Source: Sphingomonas sp. Leaf407
Lineage (GTDB): Bacteria; Pseudomonadota; Alphaproteobacteria; Sphingomonadales; Sphingomonadaceae
NCBI RefSeq assembly: GCF_001425385.1
Contig: NZ_LMQO01000002.1
Coordinates: forward strand, 578,752-642,751
DNA: 64,000 nucleotides
Direction of reading: 5' to 3'
Position 1 is the stretch's first letter. Every line of letters starts with the position of its first letter. Positions 50,448 through 59,066 of the stretch are shown in pieces. The notes beneath the pieces are model-generated. The model was given only the letters and a program-made list of their open reading frames with translations, was not told the DNA's origin and made no database searches. The position numbers were made by a program, and so were the translations under genes.

Positions 50448-50733
50448 TCCGCATACCCAGTTGGGCGAGACGGTGCCACGCATGGTGGTTCACTGGATCG
50501 CTTCGTGCTTCGGCCATTTCCTGATGGTGTTGTTGCCGTTGATCGCGGAATGGCCCTACCGCGTCGATCCGGTGTTCCCGCGCTGGTGGTCGGTGCTGTT
50601 GTTCGCCGGCATCACCTCGGTCACGGCGGCGATCATCAACGCCAATCTGCCGGTGACGGCGCGCGAACTCATCAAGAGCGTCGCGCTCGGCTTCGCGCTC
50701 AACGCCACCGCCGCCGCGCTGCACTTTACCTGA
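50434..50733 (+). CDS. Small two- or three-helix membrane protein
   Basis: A 99-residue protein with hydrophobic segments VVHWIASCFGHFLMVLLPLI, WSVLLFAGITSVTAAII and VALGFALNATAAALHF. No family is recognised. ATG codons occur at 50434 and 50437. It lies between the preceding small membrane protein and fkbH, with nine bases to the latter, so the three genes form one transcript block. Confidence 0.6.
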   Translation: MMTGNPHTQLGETVPRMVVHWIASCFGHFLMVLLPLIAEWPYRVDPVFPRWWSVLLFAGITSVTAAIINANLPVTARELIKSVALGFALNATAAALHFT

Positions 50734-50742
50734 CCGGATCCC

Positions 50743-52632
50743 ATGACGGCTGCCCTGTATCTCGACCTCGCTTGGCTGTTGCCGACGCCCGCCGACCTGC
50801 GGGCGCGGATCGCCGCGATCCGGGGTGGTGCGGCACCGGGCGCGGACATCGCCGCGCTCGCCGGCCAGGCGCTGTCGCCCAACCAGCTCGACCGGCTGGG
50901 GCGGACGATCGATTCGCTGCGGACCGGCGGCATCCCGCTCGATCCGTTGCTGCCGTTCCGGCTCGGCATCGTCGGCACCGGCACGCTCGACCTGATCGCA
51001 CTGGCGCTCGTCGCCACCGCCGCCCGGCATGGCTTCGCGCTGGAGATCGTCCGCGCCGATTATGGCCAGGCGATGCAGGACGCGCTCGATCCAGGCTCGG
51101 CGCTGAACCGGGCACGGTGCGACGCGGTGCTGATCGCGCTCGACCACCGCGACCTGCCGATCGCCCCGACGCTGGCGGCACGCGAGCGCGCGGCAACCGC
51201 TGCCCTCGCCCAGATCGATGCGATCCGCGCCGCGCTGCTCGCCCATGGCGGCGCGCCGAGCATCGTCCAGACGATCGCGCCCCCACCCGAAACGCTGTTT
51301 GGCAGCTACGACCGGCGGGTCGCGACCAGCCTGACGCGGACGATCGACGACATCAACGCCGGGCTGGTCGAACGGTTGTCGGGCAGCGGCGACCAGTTGC
51401 TCGACGTGGCGGCATTGGCCGCCACGGTCGGGCTGGCGGAATGGCATGCGCCGAACGAATGGCATCTGGCAAAGCTGCCGTTCGCCACCCGCTGCCTGCC
51501 GATCTACGCCGATCATGTCGCGCGGCTGCTCGGCGCGATCCGGGGGCGGGCGCGGCGCTGTCTCGTCCTCGATCTCGACAATACGCTGTGGGGCGGGGTG
51601 ATCGGCGACGACGGGCTCGCCGGTATCCGACTGGGGCAGGGCGATGCCACCGGCGAGGCGTTTCTGGCCATGCAACGCTATGCGCTTCAGTTGCACGAAC
51701 GCGGCGTGGTGCTGGCGGTATCGTCGAAGAACGACGACGCGATCGCCCGGTCCGCCTTCCGCGCGCATCCCGACATGCTGCTGCGCGAAGAGCATATCGC
51801 GGTGTTCCAGGCGAACTGGACCGACAAGGCCGCCAACATCCGCGCCATCGCCGACACGCTGTCGCTGGGGCTCGGATCGTTCGTGCTGGCCGACGACAAT
51901 CCGGTTGAACGCGCGCTGGTGCGCCGGCTGTTGCCCGACGTGGCGGTGCCCGAGCTGCCCGCCGATCCTGCGCTCTATGTCCGCACGATCGCGGCGGCAG
52001 GCTATTTCGAGGCGACCGGTTTTTCCGACGAGGATCGTGGTCGTGCCGCATCTTACCGGGCGAATGCCGATCGCGCGGCGCTGGCGGCGCTGGCGGCGGG
52101 GTCGGACGGGCTCGACGCCTATCTCGCCTCGCTCGACATGGTGGTCGGTTTCGCGGCGTTCGACGCGGTCGGGCGCGACCGCATCGTGCAACTGGTCGCC
52201 AAGTCCAACCAGTTCAACCTGACGACCCGCCGCTACGACGCCAACGCCATCGCCGCGTTCGAACAGGAAGCGGCGGTGACGTTGCAGGTGCGGTTGCGCG
52301 ACATGTTCGGCGACACCGGGATGATCGCGGTCGTGATCGTCCGCGCCGCCGCGCCCGATGCGTGGGAAATCGATAGCTGGCTGATGAGCTGCCGGGTGCT
52401 CGGTCGTGGCGTCGAACGCGCGGTGCTGGCCGAACTGTGTCGGCAGGCGCGCTCGGCGGGGATCGACTGGCTGGTCGGCGTCTATCGCCCGACCCCGCGC
52501 AATGCGCTGGTCCGCGATCATTATGCCAAACTGGGTTTCGATCCCGCCGGCGATGGTCCCGACGGCGAAACCCGCTGGCGCTACCCGACCGATCGCCCGA
52601 TCGAGGTGCCGCCGATGCGCATCGAACGCTGA
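50743..52632 (+). CDS. FkbH-like HAD-IIIC phosphatase/glyceryl-ACP synthase
   Basis: A 629-residue enzyme. The N-terminal 270 residues form an SGNH-like or helper domain. The HAD domain begins CLVLDLDNTLWGGVIGDDGLAGI, where DxDNTLW is the catalytic motif, with VLAVSSKNDDAIAR and VLADDNPVERALVRR later. A C-terminal GNAT-like part includes FNLTTRRYDANAIAAFE and IDWLVGVYRPTPRNALVRDHY. FkbH enzymes take 1,3-bisphosphoglycerate and load glycerate onto an ACP thiol. The linked ACP gene (40640) supports this activity. This would supply a glyceryl group for the MBOAT. Confidence 0.92.
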   Translation: MTAALYLDLAWLLPTPADLRARIAAIRGGAAPGADIAALAGQALSPNQLDRLGRTIDSLRTGGIPLDPLLPFRLGIVGTGTLDLIALALVATAARHGFALEIVRADYGQAMQDALDPGSALNRARCDAVLIALDHRDLPIAPTLAARERAATAALAQIDAIRAALLAHGGAPSIVQTIAPPPETLFGSYDRRVATSLTRTIDDINAGLVERLSGSGDQLLDVAALAATVGLAEWHAPNEWHLAKLPFATRCLPIYADHVARLLGAIRGRARRCLVLDLDNTLWGGVIGDDGLAGIRLGQGDATGEAFLAMQRYALQLHERGVVLAVSSKNDDAIARSAFRAHPDMLLREEHIAVFQANWTDKAANIRAIADTLSLGLGSFVLADDNPVERALVRRLLPDVAVPELPADPALYVRTIAAAGYFEATGFSDEDRGRAASYRANADRAALAALAAGSDGLDAYLASLDMVVGFAAFDAVGRDRIVQLVAKSNQFNLTTRRYDANAIAAFEQEAAVTLQVRLRDMFGDTGMIAVVIVRAAAPDAWEIDSWLMSCRVLGRGVERAVLAELCRQARSAGIDWLVGVYRPTPRNALVRDHYAKLGFDPAGDGPDGETRWRYPTDRPIEVPPMRIER

Positions 52633-52648
52633 AGAGTCGAAAACCGTC

Positions 52649-53635
52649 TCAAGGCCGCCCGATCACCCAGCGTTCGGTGGCAGGCGACGGGGTGGCGGTC
52701 GGCGTCGGCGCTTCGGGGGCGGCGGCGTTGCTGAAGATCACCGGACGCTCGGCCACGGTCACGGCCTTGGGCGGTCCGTCGGCCGTGGCGGTCGGCGTCG
52801 CGCTCGGCTCGGCGGCCGGCACGCCGCCCACCGCCGGTTCGTGCCCGGCATAGCGATCGGTGAATGCCGCGCGTGTCCCCTGCACCCCGGGCCAGCGATA
52901 GAAGATATGCGCGCCGATCGTCGTGACCTTGGTCAGTGACGCCGCCCAATAGGGGACGACGTAATCGGCATGATAATGCGTCGCCCAACCGACCGGACCA
53001 TAGACATAGCCGCCCAGCGCCGTCTCCGCGACCAGCCGTGCCCGCGCCCAGCCGGCGGGGCTGCGCGGCCGGGCGAGCGATCCGTCGCACACGAAGCTGA
53101 ACTGGCACCCCGATCGCCGCGCCGCACCCTGATAGACGACGCCGCAGACGCTGTCGGGATAGGCCGGATGACGGACACGGTTCAGCACCACCTGCGCCAC
53201 CGCGCGCTGCCCCTCGGTCGGTTCGTTGCCCGCTTCGTAATAGATCGCGTCGGTCAGGCAGTCGACCGAACGGGTGAGATCGAGCGCGGCCGCCGTCGTC
53301 CCCGCGAAACCGGTGGCGGCGGGCGTCGCGGGATCGGCGGCGGGGATGGCGGCATTCCACTGCTGCGCCTGTCGCGGATCGAGCGGGCGGAGCGCTTCGG
53401 GGGCGAACGGCGCGCGCAGCAACTGTGCGGTCCGCCGGGCAAGGCCGGTCTGGCCGGCCGGCGCGACGCTTCGCGACTCCGGCCACCACCACCATGTCGC
53501 GAGCGCGGCACCGACCGCCAGCAGCAACAGCAGGACGATCCGTCCGGTATGCGGCCGTCGGCGCGGTCGCGGCGCAAGCAACCAGTCGAGCGAGGGCTCG
53601 TCGGCCGGGCGGGAATCGGGCGCAGGAGAATCCAC
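52649..53635 (-). CDS. Cell-wall hydrolase SleB domain protein
   Basis: A 328-residue protein with a single N-terminal membrane helix (GRIVLLLLLAVGAALATWWWW) and a periplasmic SleB-type lytic domain: CLTDAIYYEAGNEPTEGQRAV contains the catalytic Glu, followed by VVLNRVRHPAYPDSVCGVVY and CQFSFVCDG, with Cys residues likely paired. The C-terminal tail is Pro/Thr-rich. It would cleave peptidoglycan glycan strands. I chose the GTG at 53635 (MDSPAPDSRPAD); the open frame to 53869 is low-complexity. It converges with the fkbH gene, 16 bases apart. Confidence 0.88.
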   Translation of the reverse strand: MDSPAPDSRPADEPSLDWLLAPRPRRRPHTGRIVLLLLLAVGAALATWWWWPESRSVAPAGQTGLARRTAQLLRAPFAPEALRPLDPRQAQQWNAAIPAADPATPAATGFAGTTAAALDLTRSVDCLTDAIYYEAGNEPTEGQRAVAQVVLNRVRHPAYPDSVCGVVYQGAARRSGCQFSFVCDGSLARPRSPAGWARARLVAETALGGYVYGPVGWATHYHADYVVPYWAASLTKVTTIGAHIFYRWPGVQGTRAAFTDRYAGHEPAVGGVPAAEPSATPTATADGPPKAVTVAERPVIFSNAAAPEAPTPTATPSPATERWVIGRP

Positions 53636-53748
53636 GGACAGGGCGCTACCGCGCCGCCTGTTCCTCCGCAACTGCGGTTCAGCCCTATCCCGGCTTCGGC
53701 AGGCGATGTACCCGATGGTCCACTGACGATCGTTCGAGGTTTCCGCCG

Positions 53749-54117
53749 ATGCTGCTGTCTGCCCTGCTACTCGCCGCAACCGTCCAGATCGGCGACGACT
53801 CGCCGATCGGCTTCCTGCGCGCCGGCGACCTCGAAACGCGCTGCCAATCGAACGCGCCGGCCACGGCATCCTACTGCTTCGCCTATGTCACCGGCGTGTA
53901 CGACACGGTGAAAGCGTATGAGTCATGGCTGAATCTCAAGGAATTCTGCGTGCCGCTTCGCCCGCCGCAGGGCGATCTGCGCCGCGTCTTCCTCGAATAT
54001 CTCGCGCGCAATCCCGCCTATCGTTCGGGCGAGGCCTCGTCGGTGGTCGTGGTCGCGCTGAAGCAGCGCTATCCCTGCGTCACGGGCAGCACGCCTGCGC
54101 TGCCGACACCCAAATAA
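53749..54117 (+). CDS. Rap1a/Tai-like secreted protein
   Basis: A 122-residue protein with a short hydrophobic start (MLLSALLLAATVQIGDD). The mature domain has the Rap1a/Tai pattern: FLRAGDLETRCQS, then YCFAYVTGVYDTVKAY, NLKEFCVPLRPPQGDLRRVFLEYLARNP, and a closing ALKQRYPC, with four Cys residues that pair in known members. In T6SS such proteins neutralise amidase effectors in the periplasm; no effector gene is adjacent, so it may serve another envelope function. Confidence 0.82.
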   Translation: MLLSALLLAATVQIGDDSPIGFLRAGDLETRCQSNAPATASYCFAYVTGVYDTVKAYESWLNLKEFCVPLRPPQGDLRRVFLEYLARNPAYRSGEASSVVVVALKQRYPCVTGSTPALPTPK

Positions 54118-54130
54118 CAGGAGCAAAAAT

Positions 54131-54169
54131 CGTCTGGGCCGCGCGGGCCAGGCCGTTGCGGCCCAGACG
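54131..54169 (+). terminator. Hairpin after the Rap1a-like gene
   Basis: CGTCTGGGCCGC at 54131-54142 and GCGGCCCAGACG at 54158-54169 are perfect 12-base complements. The 15-base loop can fold further (GGCCAGGCC). No T tract follows, so termination is probable but not certain. Confidence 0.5.
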
Positions 54170-54277
54170 ACGGTTCCGCTTACAAGGGACGAAGATCGTC
54201 GCCGTAAGTGTCACGGAACAGAGCGAAAAACGCCTGCATTTTCTTTCTCCCAGTTGCGCCGAAGCGCATTCGCATGG

Positions 54278-54292
54278 TTAACACCGAATTAA
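54278..54292 (+). promoter_or_regulatory. Perfect CtrA-type box
   Basis: TTAA-CACCGAA-TTAA is an exact TTAA-N7-TTAA match, about 90 bases before the EAL gene. A second GTTAACCGTTAG lies at about 54337-54348. CtrA control of this phosphodiesterase gene would fit cell-cycle or motility regulation in alphaproteobacteria. Confidence 0.6.
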
Positions 54293-54379
54293 CCAGCACA
54301 CAAACCGGAATCATGCGGGGCGAACGGTCGTGCGACGTTAACCGTTAGTTCGTCCATTCCGGGCTAATCCCGATGCAGG

Positions 54380-55741
54380 ATGCCGTCGTCGAATGTCCCT
54401 TTGTCGGCCACCCGAGCCGCGCCCGAGCCGCCGACCGGTGCATCGGTGGCTTGGCAGCGCCTGCCGACTCCGGCCGGGGCGGATGTCGTGCCGCTATCCC
54501 GCACCGGATACCGATTCGTTCTGCTCGTCTTCATCGTGAACTTTCCGGTCGTTCGTCGCCGGGCGGGATTGGCGCAGGGCGAGCGATTGATGGCCTGCAT
54601 CGCCGATCATCTCGAACGATCGGTCGCCGATGCGACCGTCGCGGTCATCGGCAGCTCGACGATCGAGATCACTTTCGATGTCGAGGACTTTGCGGGCGGC
54701 CGCATGCTGCTCGATCACCTGCACCAGGCGCTGGTCCATCCGGTCAGCTTCGATGGCGAATGTCATATCGTCCGTACGGCGATCGGCGGGGCTGGCGGGC
54801 CGAAAGCCGACATCGCCGACATCGATCTGATCGAAGCCGCCGAACGCGCCCTGCACGATGCGCGGCTGCGCGGCGGTGATCGCCTCGACGATCTGGGCGA
54901 TCCGCGATTCGCGATCGATCCGATGGACCTGATGCGCGATCTGCCCGCCGCGATCGCCAATGGCGAAATCTTCCTGCACTATCAGCCCAAATTGCACGTC
55001 CGTCGTCAGTGCGTCGCCAGCGCCGAAGCGCTGGTCCGCTGGCGGCATCCGACGCGCGGGCTGATCCTGCCGGGCAGCTTCATCGAAATGGCCGAGCGCT
55101 GTCTGGAGATCGCCGGTCTGACGCTCTGGACCTTGCGCCAGGCGGCGGTGGATCAGCGCGCGCTGGCGGCCGAGGGCCATGATTTTCCGCTGTTCGTCAA
55201 CATCTCGGGCGTGTTGCTGTCCGACGAGGTGTTCGTTGCCGAGGCATGCGACCTGATCCGCGACAGCGGCGCGCAGATCGGGATCGAGATCACCGAAACC
55301 GCCGTCATCCGCGATCCCGAAACCGCGATCGCGAACCTCAAACGGCTGGCGACGATCGGCGTCCGACTGGCGATCGATGATTACGGTGCAGGACTGTCGT
55401 CGCTGTCCTATCTCAAGCGCCTGCCGGCAGGCGAATTGAAGATCGACAAGTCGTTCGTCACCGAACTGACCAGCAGCAACCGCGATCCGCTGATCGTCCG
55501 CTCGACCATCGACCTTGCTCATGCGCTCGACATGGAAGTCACCGCCGAGGGGGTCGAGACGCCGGCCGTCATGGCGTTGCTGAGCGTGATGGGGTGCGAC
55601 ATGGTGCAGGGCTATCTCATCAGCCGCCCGATCGAACTAGACGCACTGCGCCGGTTCCTCGCCGATCGGGCGCATATCGAAACCGTTGCCAGCCCGCGGC
55701 TGTCGTTCCGGCGATCCGAAGCAGGCTGGATCGGCCGGTGA
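54380..55741 (+). CDS. EAL-domain c-di-GMP phosphodiesterase with degenerate GGDEF region
   Basis: A 453-residue protein. The N-terminal half (about residues 40-180) has the length and pattern of a GGDEF domain but no GG[D/E]EF signature, so it should not make c-di-GMP. The EAL domain from about 190 has the catalytic residues: ASAEALVRWRHP, FVNISG, IEITETAV, DDYGAGLSSL, LKIDKSFV and TAEGVETP. It should hydrolyse c-di-GMP to pGpG and so may lower exopolysaccharide output or promote motility. A perfect CtrA box lies upstream; the histidine kinase gene follows. Confidence 0.93.
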   Translation: MPSSNVPLSATRAAPEPPTGASVAWQRLPTPAGADVVPLSRTGYRFVLLVFIVNFPVVRRRAGLAQGERLMACIADHLERSVADATVAVIGSSTIEITFDVEDFAGGRMLLDHLHQALVHPVSFDGECHIVRTAIGGAGGPKADIADIDLIEAAERALHDARLRGGDRLDDLGDPRFAIDPMDLMRDLPAAIANGEIFLHYQPKLHVRRQCVASAEALVRWRHPTRGLILPGSFIEMAERCLEIAGLTLWTLRQAAVDQRALAAEGHDFPLFVNISGVLLSDEVFVAEACDLIRDSGAQIGIEITETAVIRDPETAIANLKRLATIGVRLAIDDYGAGLSSLSYLKRLPAGELKIDKSFVTELTSSNRDPLIVRSTIDLAHALDMEVTAEGVETPAVMALLSVMGCDMVQGYLISRPIELDALRRFLADRAHIETVASPRLSFRRSEAGWIGR

Positions 55742-55781
55742 TGGTTACACCGCCTTAACTTTCACCTGCGAAAACCCCGTC

Positions 55782-58262
55782 ATGCGCCGCCCCGCCCTGG
55801 CCCTGCCGGCATTCCTTGTCCTCGCGGTCGTCACCTCGGCCGCGCCGCTGCCGGCTGTCGCCAATCCACAGTTCGACCGGAGGGTCGCGGAATTGCGCGC
55901 GAAGGCGGTCAGCGACCCGGAAACGGCGTTGCGCGAAAGCATCGCGCTCGAACGTCTCGCGAGACGCAGTCCGGCCGAATCGGCGACGATCCAGTGGCTC
56001 CGCGCCGAAAGCAACGCACGGCTCGGCCGCGACGACGTGGCGCGCCGGCTGGTCGAACAGGGCCTCGACACCGTTCGGGGGCAGCGGACCGCGATCGAAG
56101 GCGACCTGCTGCGGACGCGCGGCGACATCGCCACCGACGCGGGCGACGTCGCCTCGGCGCTGGGCGATTATCAGGCCGCGCATCACATCTATGTCGCGCA
56201 TGGCAACACGCGCAGTCGGGCGCTGGCGCTGACCAGTATCGCCTCGCTCTATCGGCAGGGCGGCGATTTCGAATCGGCGCTGCGCTATCTGGGCGAGGCG
56301 GCCGATATTGGCGGCGATCCGACGCTGATGGCGTCGATCTACAACAATCGCGGCAACGTGCTGTCGGAAATGGGCCGCGACCGACAGGCGCTGCGCGACT
56401 TCCAACGGGCGCAGACCTTCGTCGGCCGCACCGACAATTCGATGTTCGCCGCGCGCATCTGGGGAAATCTCGCCCGGTCGCAGGTAGCGATCGGCGACTT
56501 CGCGGCGGCATGGACCTCGGTGTCGCGCGGCATCGCCATCGCCCGCCGTGGCGATTCGCCGCAGGCCCTTGGTGCGTTGCAGTCGATCTCGGCGCGGATC
56601 GCGATGGAACGCGGCGATCGGGCACGCGCGGTCGCGCTGATCGATCGCATCTTCACCGGCGTCGACCTCAAACGCACCTCGCTTGCCGAGCGCGACAATC
56701 ACCGCAACGCCTATGTCGTCTACGCCGCGGCCGGTGACACCGCCAAGGCGCTCGCCCATCTCGAAGCGCTCAACCGGCTCGACGATCAGGCGACTCAGGT
56801 CGCGACCTCAGCCAAGACCGCCTTGATGTCCGCGCGGTTCGATTTCCAGAATCAGGAACTGCGCATCGCCGGATTGAAACAGGCCGAACTGCGCCGCAAC
56901 GTCGCGTTCGAACGGTCGCGCGCCCGGTTCGAACGGATCCTGTTCGGGATCGGCGCCGGCGCGGTCGCGGTGGTCATCGGGCTGCTCGGCTTCGGCATCT
57001 TTACCCTGCGCCGCAGCCGCGACGAGGTGCGCGCCGCCAACACTGAACTCGAACACAGCAATGATGCGCTGGGCCGGGCGCTGGCCGCCAAGACCGAATT
57101 TCTGGCGACGACCAGCCATGAGATCCGCACTCCGCTGAACGGCATCCTCGGCATGACGCAGGTGATGCTGGCCGACGGATCGCTGCCACCGGTGGCGCGC
57201 GATCGGTTGAGCGTGGTGCAGGGGGCGGGACTGGCGATGCGGGCGCTGGTCGACGATATTCTCGATGTCGCAAAGATGACGACCGGCAAGCTGGCCGTGG
57301 CGATCGAACCGACCGATCCCGCCGCCGTGCTGCGCGACGTCGCGCGACTGTGGCGCGCCCAGGCGGAGGAACGCGGGCTGACGTTCGCGCTCGACATCGC
57401 CGACCTGCCGCCGTGGATCGAAAGCGATCCGGGACGGCTGCGGCAGATCGTCTATAACCTGTTGTCCAACGCGCTCAAATTCACCGCCGACGGTGGCATC
57501 GCGCTGCGCGCCTCGGCGCTGGACGGGCGATTGCGGATCGCCGTTGCCGATACCGGCATCGGCGTGCCCGAGGATCGGCAGCAGGACATCTTCGAATCGT
57601 TCCGCCAGGCCGATACCAGTACCACCCGGCGATATGGCGGCACCGGCCTTGGCCTGACCATCTGCCGCAATCTCGCGCAGGCGCTGGGCGGCGACATCCT
57701 GCTCGACAGCGCCGTCGGCAGGGGATCGACCTTCACGCTCGACCTGCCGATCGTCGAGGTCGCCGCGCCGGCAGGCGCGACCGAGGTAGCCGAGGGCGAG
57801 GAACTGATCGTGATCGAGCCCAATCCGATCGCGCGGGGCAAGATTCGCGGGCTGTTGGGCGGACGGGTCGCCGGTATCCGGTTTGCCGATGGCGTCGGGG
57901 ACCTGATCGCCGCATTCGGCACCGGTTCGCATCGGTGCGTGCTGATCGATCTGCCCGGACTCGCGACGATCTCGGCCACGCCGGTAGAGGATCTGCGTGC
58001 CATCGCGACGGCGGCGCAGGCGGCGGGTATGACCGCGATCGTGTTGGCGGCACCCGATCAGCCGATCGGCGGGGACGAACTATTTTTCACCGTGCTGCGC
58101 AAACCCGTTTCTGGAACGAAACTAATTTCGACGGTATTGGGGTCGGTGGACACGGCCCCTCGCGACGGGCCCTTGTGTCCGGCGCAAGGGAGGGCGATAG
58201 CGACATTGCATATGCCCGACATTGTTGCTCCCGTTCCGGCTGCCTTGCGGCAAGCGTCATGA
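55782..58262 (+). CDS. Periplasmic-TPR histidine kinase with degenerate receiver
   Basis: An 826-residue protein. A signal sequence (ALALPAFLVLAVVTSAAP) leads into about 330 residues of TPR-like helices that would lie in the periplasm, then a transmembrane helix (LFGIGAGAVAVVIGLLGFG), HisKA with TTSHEIRTPLNGILG, and HATPase_c (NLLSNALKFTAD, DTGIGVPED, GGTGLGLTIC). The last 130 residues look like a receiver: the first acidic pair is replaced by IEPNP, while LIDLPG and RKPVS keep the Asp and Lys. It overlaps the response regulator gene as ATGA. Confidence 0.9.
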   Translation: MRRPALALPAFLVLAVVTSAAPLPAVANPQFDRRVAELRAKAVSDPETALRESIALERLARRSPAESATIQWLRAESNARLGRDDVARRLVEQGLDTVRGQRTAIEGDLLRTRGDIATDAGDVASALGDYQAAHHIYVAHGNTRSRALALTSIASLYRQGGDFESALRYLGEAADIGGDPTLMASIYNNRGNVLSEMGRDRQALRDFQRAQTFVGRTDNSMFAARIWGNLARSQVAIGDFAAAWTSVSRGIAIARRGDSPQALGALQSISARIAMERGDRARAVALIDRIFTGVDLKRTSLAERDNHRNAYVVYAAAGDTAKALAHLEALNRLDDQATQVATSAKTALMSARFDFQNQELRIAGLKQAELRRNVAFERSRARFERILFGIGAGAVAVVIGLLGFGIFTLRRSRDEVRAANTELEHSNDALGRALAAKTEFLATTSHEIRTPLNGILGMTQVMLADGSLPPVARDRLSVVQGAGLAMRALVDDILDVAKMTTGKLAVAIEPTDPAAVLRDVARLWRAQAEERGLTFALDIADLPPWIESDPGRLRQIVYNLLSNALKFTADGGIALRASALDGRLRIAVADTGIGVPEDRQQDIFESFRQADTSTTRRYGGTGLGLTICRNLAQALGGDILLDSAVGRGSTFTLDLPIVEVAAPAGATEVAEGEELIVIEPNPIARGKIRGLLGGRVAGIRFADGVGDLIAAFGTGSHRCVLIDLPGLATISATPVEDLRAIATAAQAAGMTAIVLAAPDQPIGGDELFFTVLRKPVSGTKLISTVLGSVDTAPRDGPLCPAQGRAIATLHMPDIVAPVPAALRQAS

Positions 58263-58651
58263 ACATCCTTTACATAGAGGATGATGCGATGAACCGCCGG
58301 GTGGTTCGCGACATGCTCGACGTTGCCGGGGCGACCATGGTGGAGGCGGATGGTGCGGAGGCCGGCTTCGACCGGATCGACCGCGAATCGTTCGATCTGA
58401 TACTGCTCGACCTGCGCATGCCCGGCATGGACGGTTTCGAGGTGATCCGCAGCATTCGTGGGCGCGACGATGCCAAGCGCGATCTTCCGATCATCGTCGT
58501 TACCGCCGATGCGGCTGTCGATCTGTCCGAACGGTGTATCAATGCCGGTGCCGATGAAGTGTTGTTCAAACCGGTGGCGATGGACGCACTGTTCGATGCG
58601 ATCGGCCGCATCCTCGCGCGCAAGTCCGACGAGGACGAGATGCTGTTCTGA
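58259..58651 (+). CDS. Single-domain response regulator
   Basis: A 130-residue CheY-like receiver. The phosphorylation site is Asp51 in LILLDLRMPGMDG, the acidic pair is in YIEDDAMNRR, the Thr is in IIVVTADA, and the Lys is in VLFKPVAMD. There is no output domain, so it signals by protein contact. The start overlaps the kinase stop, and the pair is almost certainly functional together, with this intact receiver likely serving as the phosphoryl acceptor for the kinase. The output partner is unknown. Confidence 0.95.
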   Translation: MNILYIEDDAMNRRVVRDMLDVAGATMVEADGAEAGFDRIDRESFDLILLDLRMPGMDGFEVIRSIRGRDDAKRDLPIIVVTADAAVDLSERCINAGADEVLFKPVAMDALFDAIGRILARKSDEDEMLF

Positions 58652-58772
58652 CCGGTGGGCCGTCGCGCTTGCCGATCCGTGCCGCTATCGATAGAGGAAC
58701 GCCGATAACGCCGGGCTATGCTTTAGCGAACCCCGTGCTGTAGCTATGAGAAATTCGGAGTCTGACGGCCTC

Positions 58773-58979
58773 ATGCAGATCATCGTCCGCGATAACAACG
58801 TCGATCAGGCCTTGCGCGCGCTGAAAAAGAAGCTCCAGCGCGAGGGCGTGTATCGCGAGATGAAGCTGCGCCGTCATTACGAAAAGCCTTCGGAAAAGCG
58901 CGCGCGCCAGCATGCTGCTGCCGTGAGCCGCGCCCGCAAGCTTGACCGCAAGCGCGTGGAGCGCGACAGCGCCCGGTAA
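58773..58979 (+). CDS. rpsU: Ribosomal protein S21
   Basis: A 68-residue ribosomal protein of the 30S subunit. The sequence [20 protein letters not shown] and the basic tail ([19 protein letters not shown]) are the alphaproteobacterial S21 form. I chose the ATG at 58773; an open frame starts nine codons earlier. S21 helps base pairing between the mRNA ribosome site and 16S rRNA. The gene stands alone between the response regulator and the FKBP. Confidence 0.96.
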   Translation: MQIIVRDNNVDQALRALKKKLQREGVYREMKLRRHYEKPSEKRARQHAAAVSRARKLDRKRVERDSAR

Positions 58980-59066
58980 GGTGTCGCGGCGTGGACGTTC
59001 CGGTTCGCGTCGTTCTTGAATTCAGGTGATGAGGCGGTCGGTTTGATCCGCCGGTTAGGGGTTTCG

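Noticed and set aside
50137..52521. 794-codon minus-strand frame across fkbH
   Set aside because: Antisense to FkbH and two small genes; it has shadow-frame composition and no ribosome site.
53749..54117. T6SS immunity gene of an effector pair
   Set aside because: The domain resembles Rap1a/Tai, but the neighbours are a SleB hydrolase on the opposite strand and an EAL gene, with no T6SS component or amidase effector in the window.
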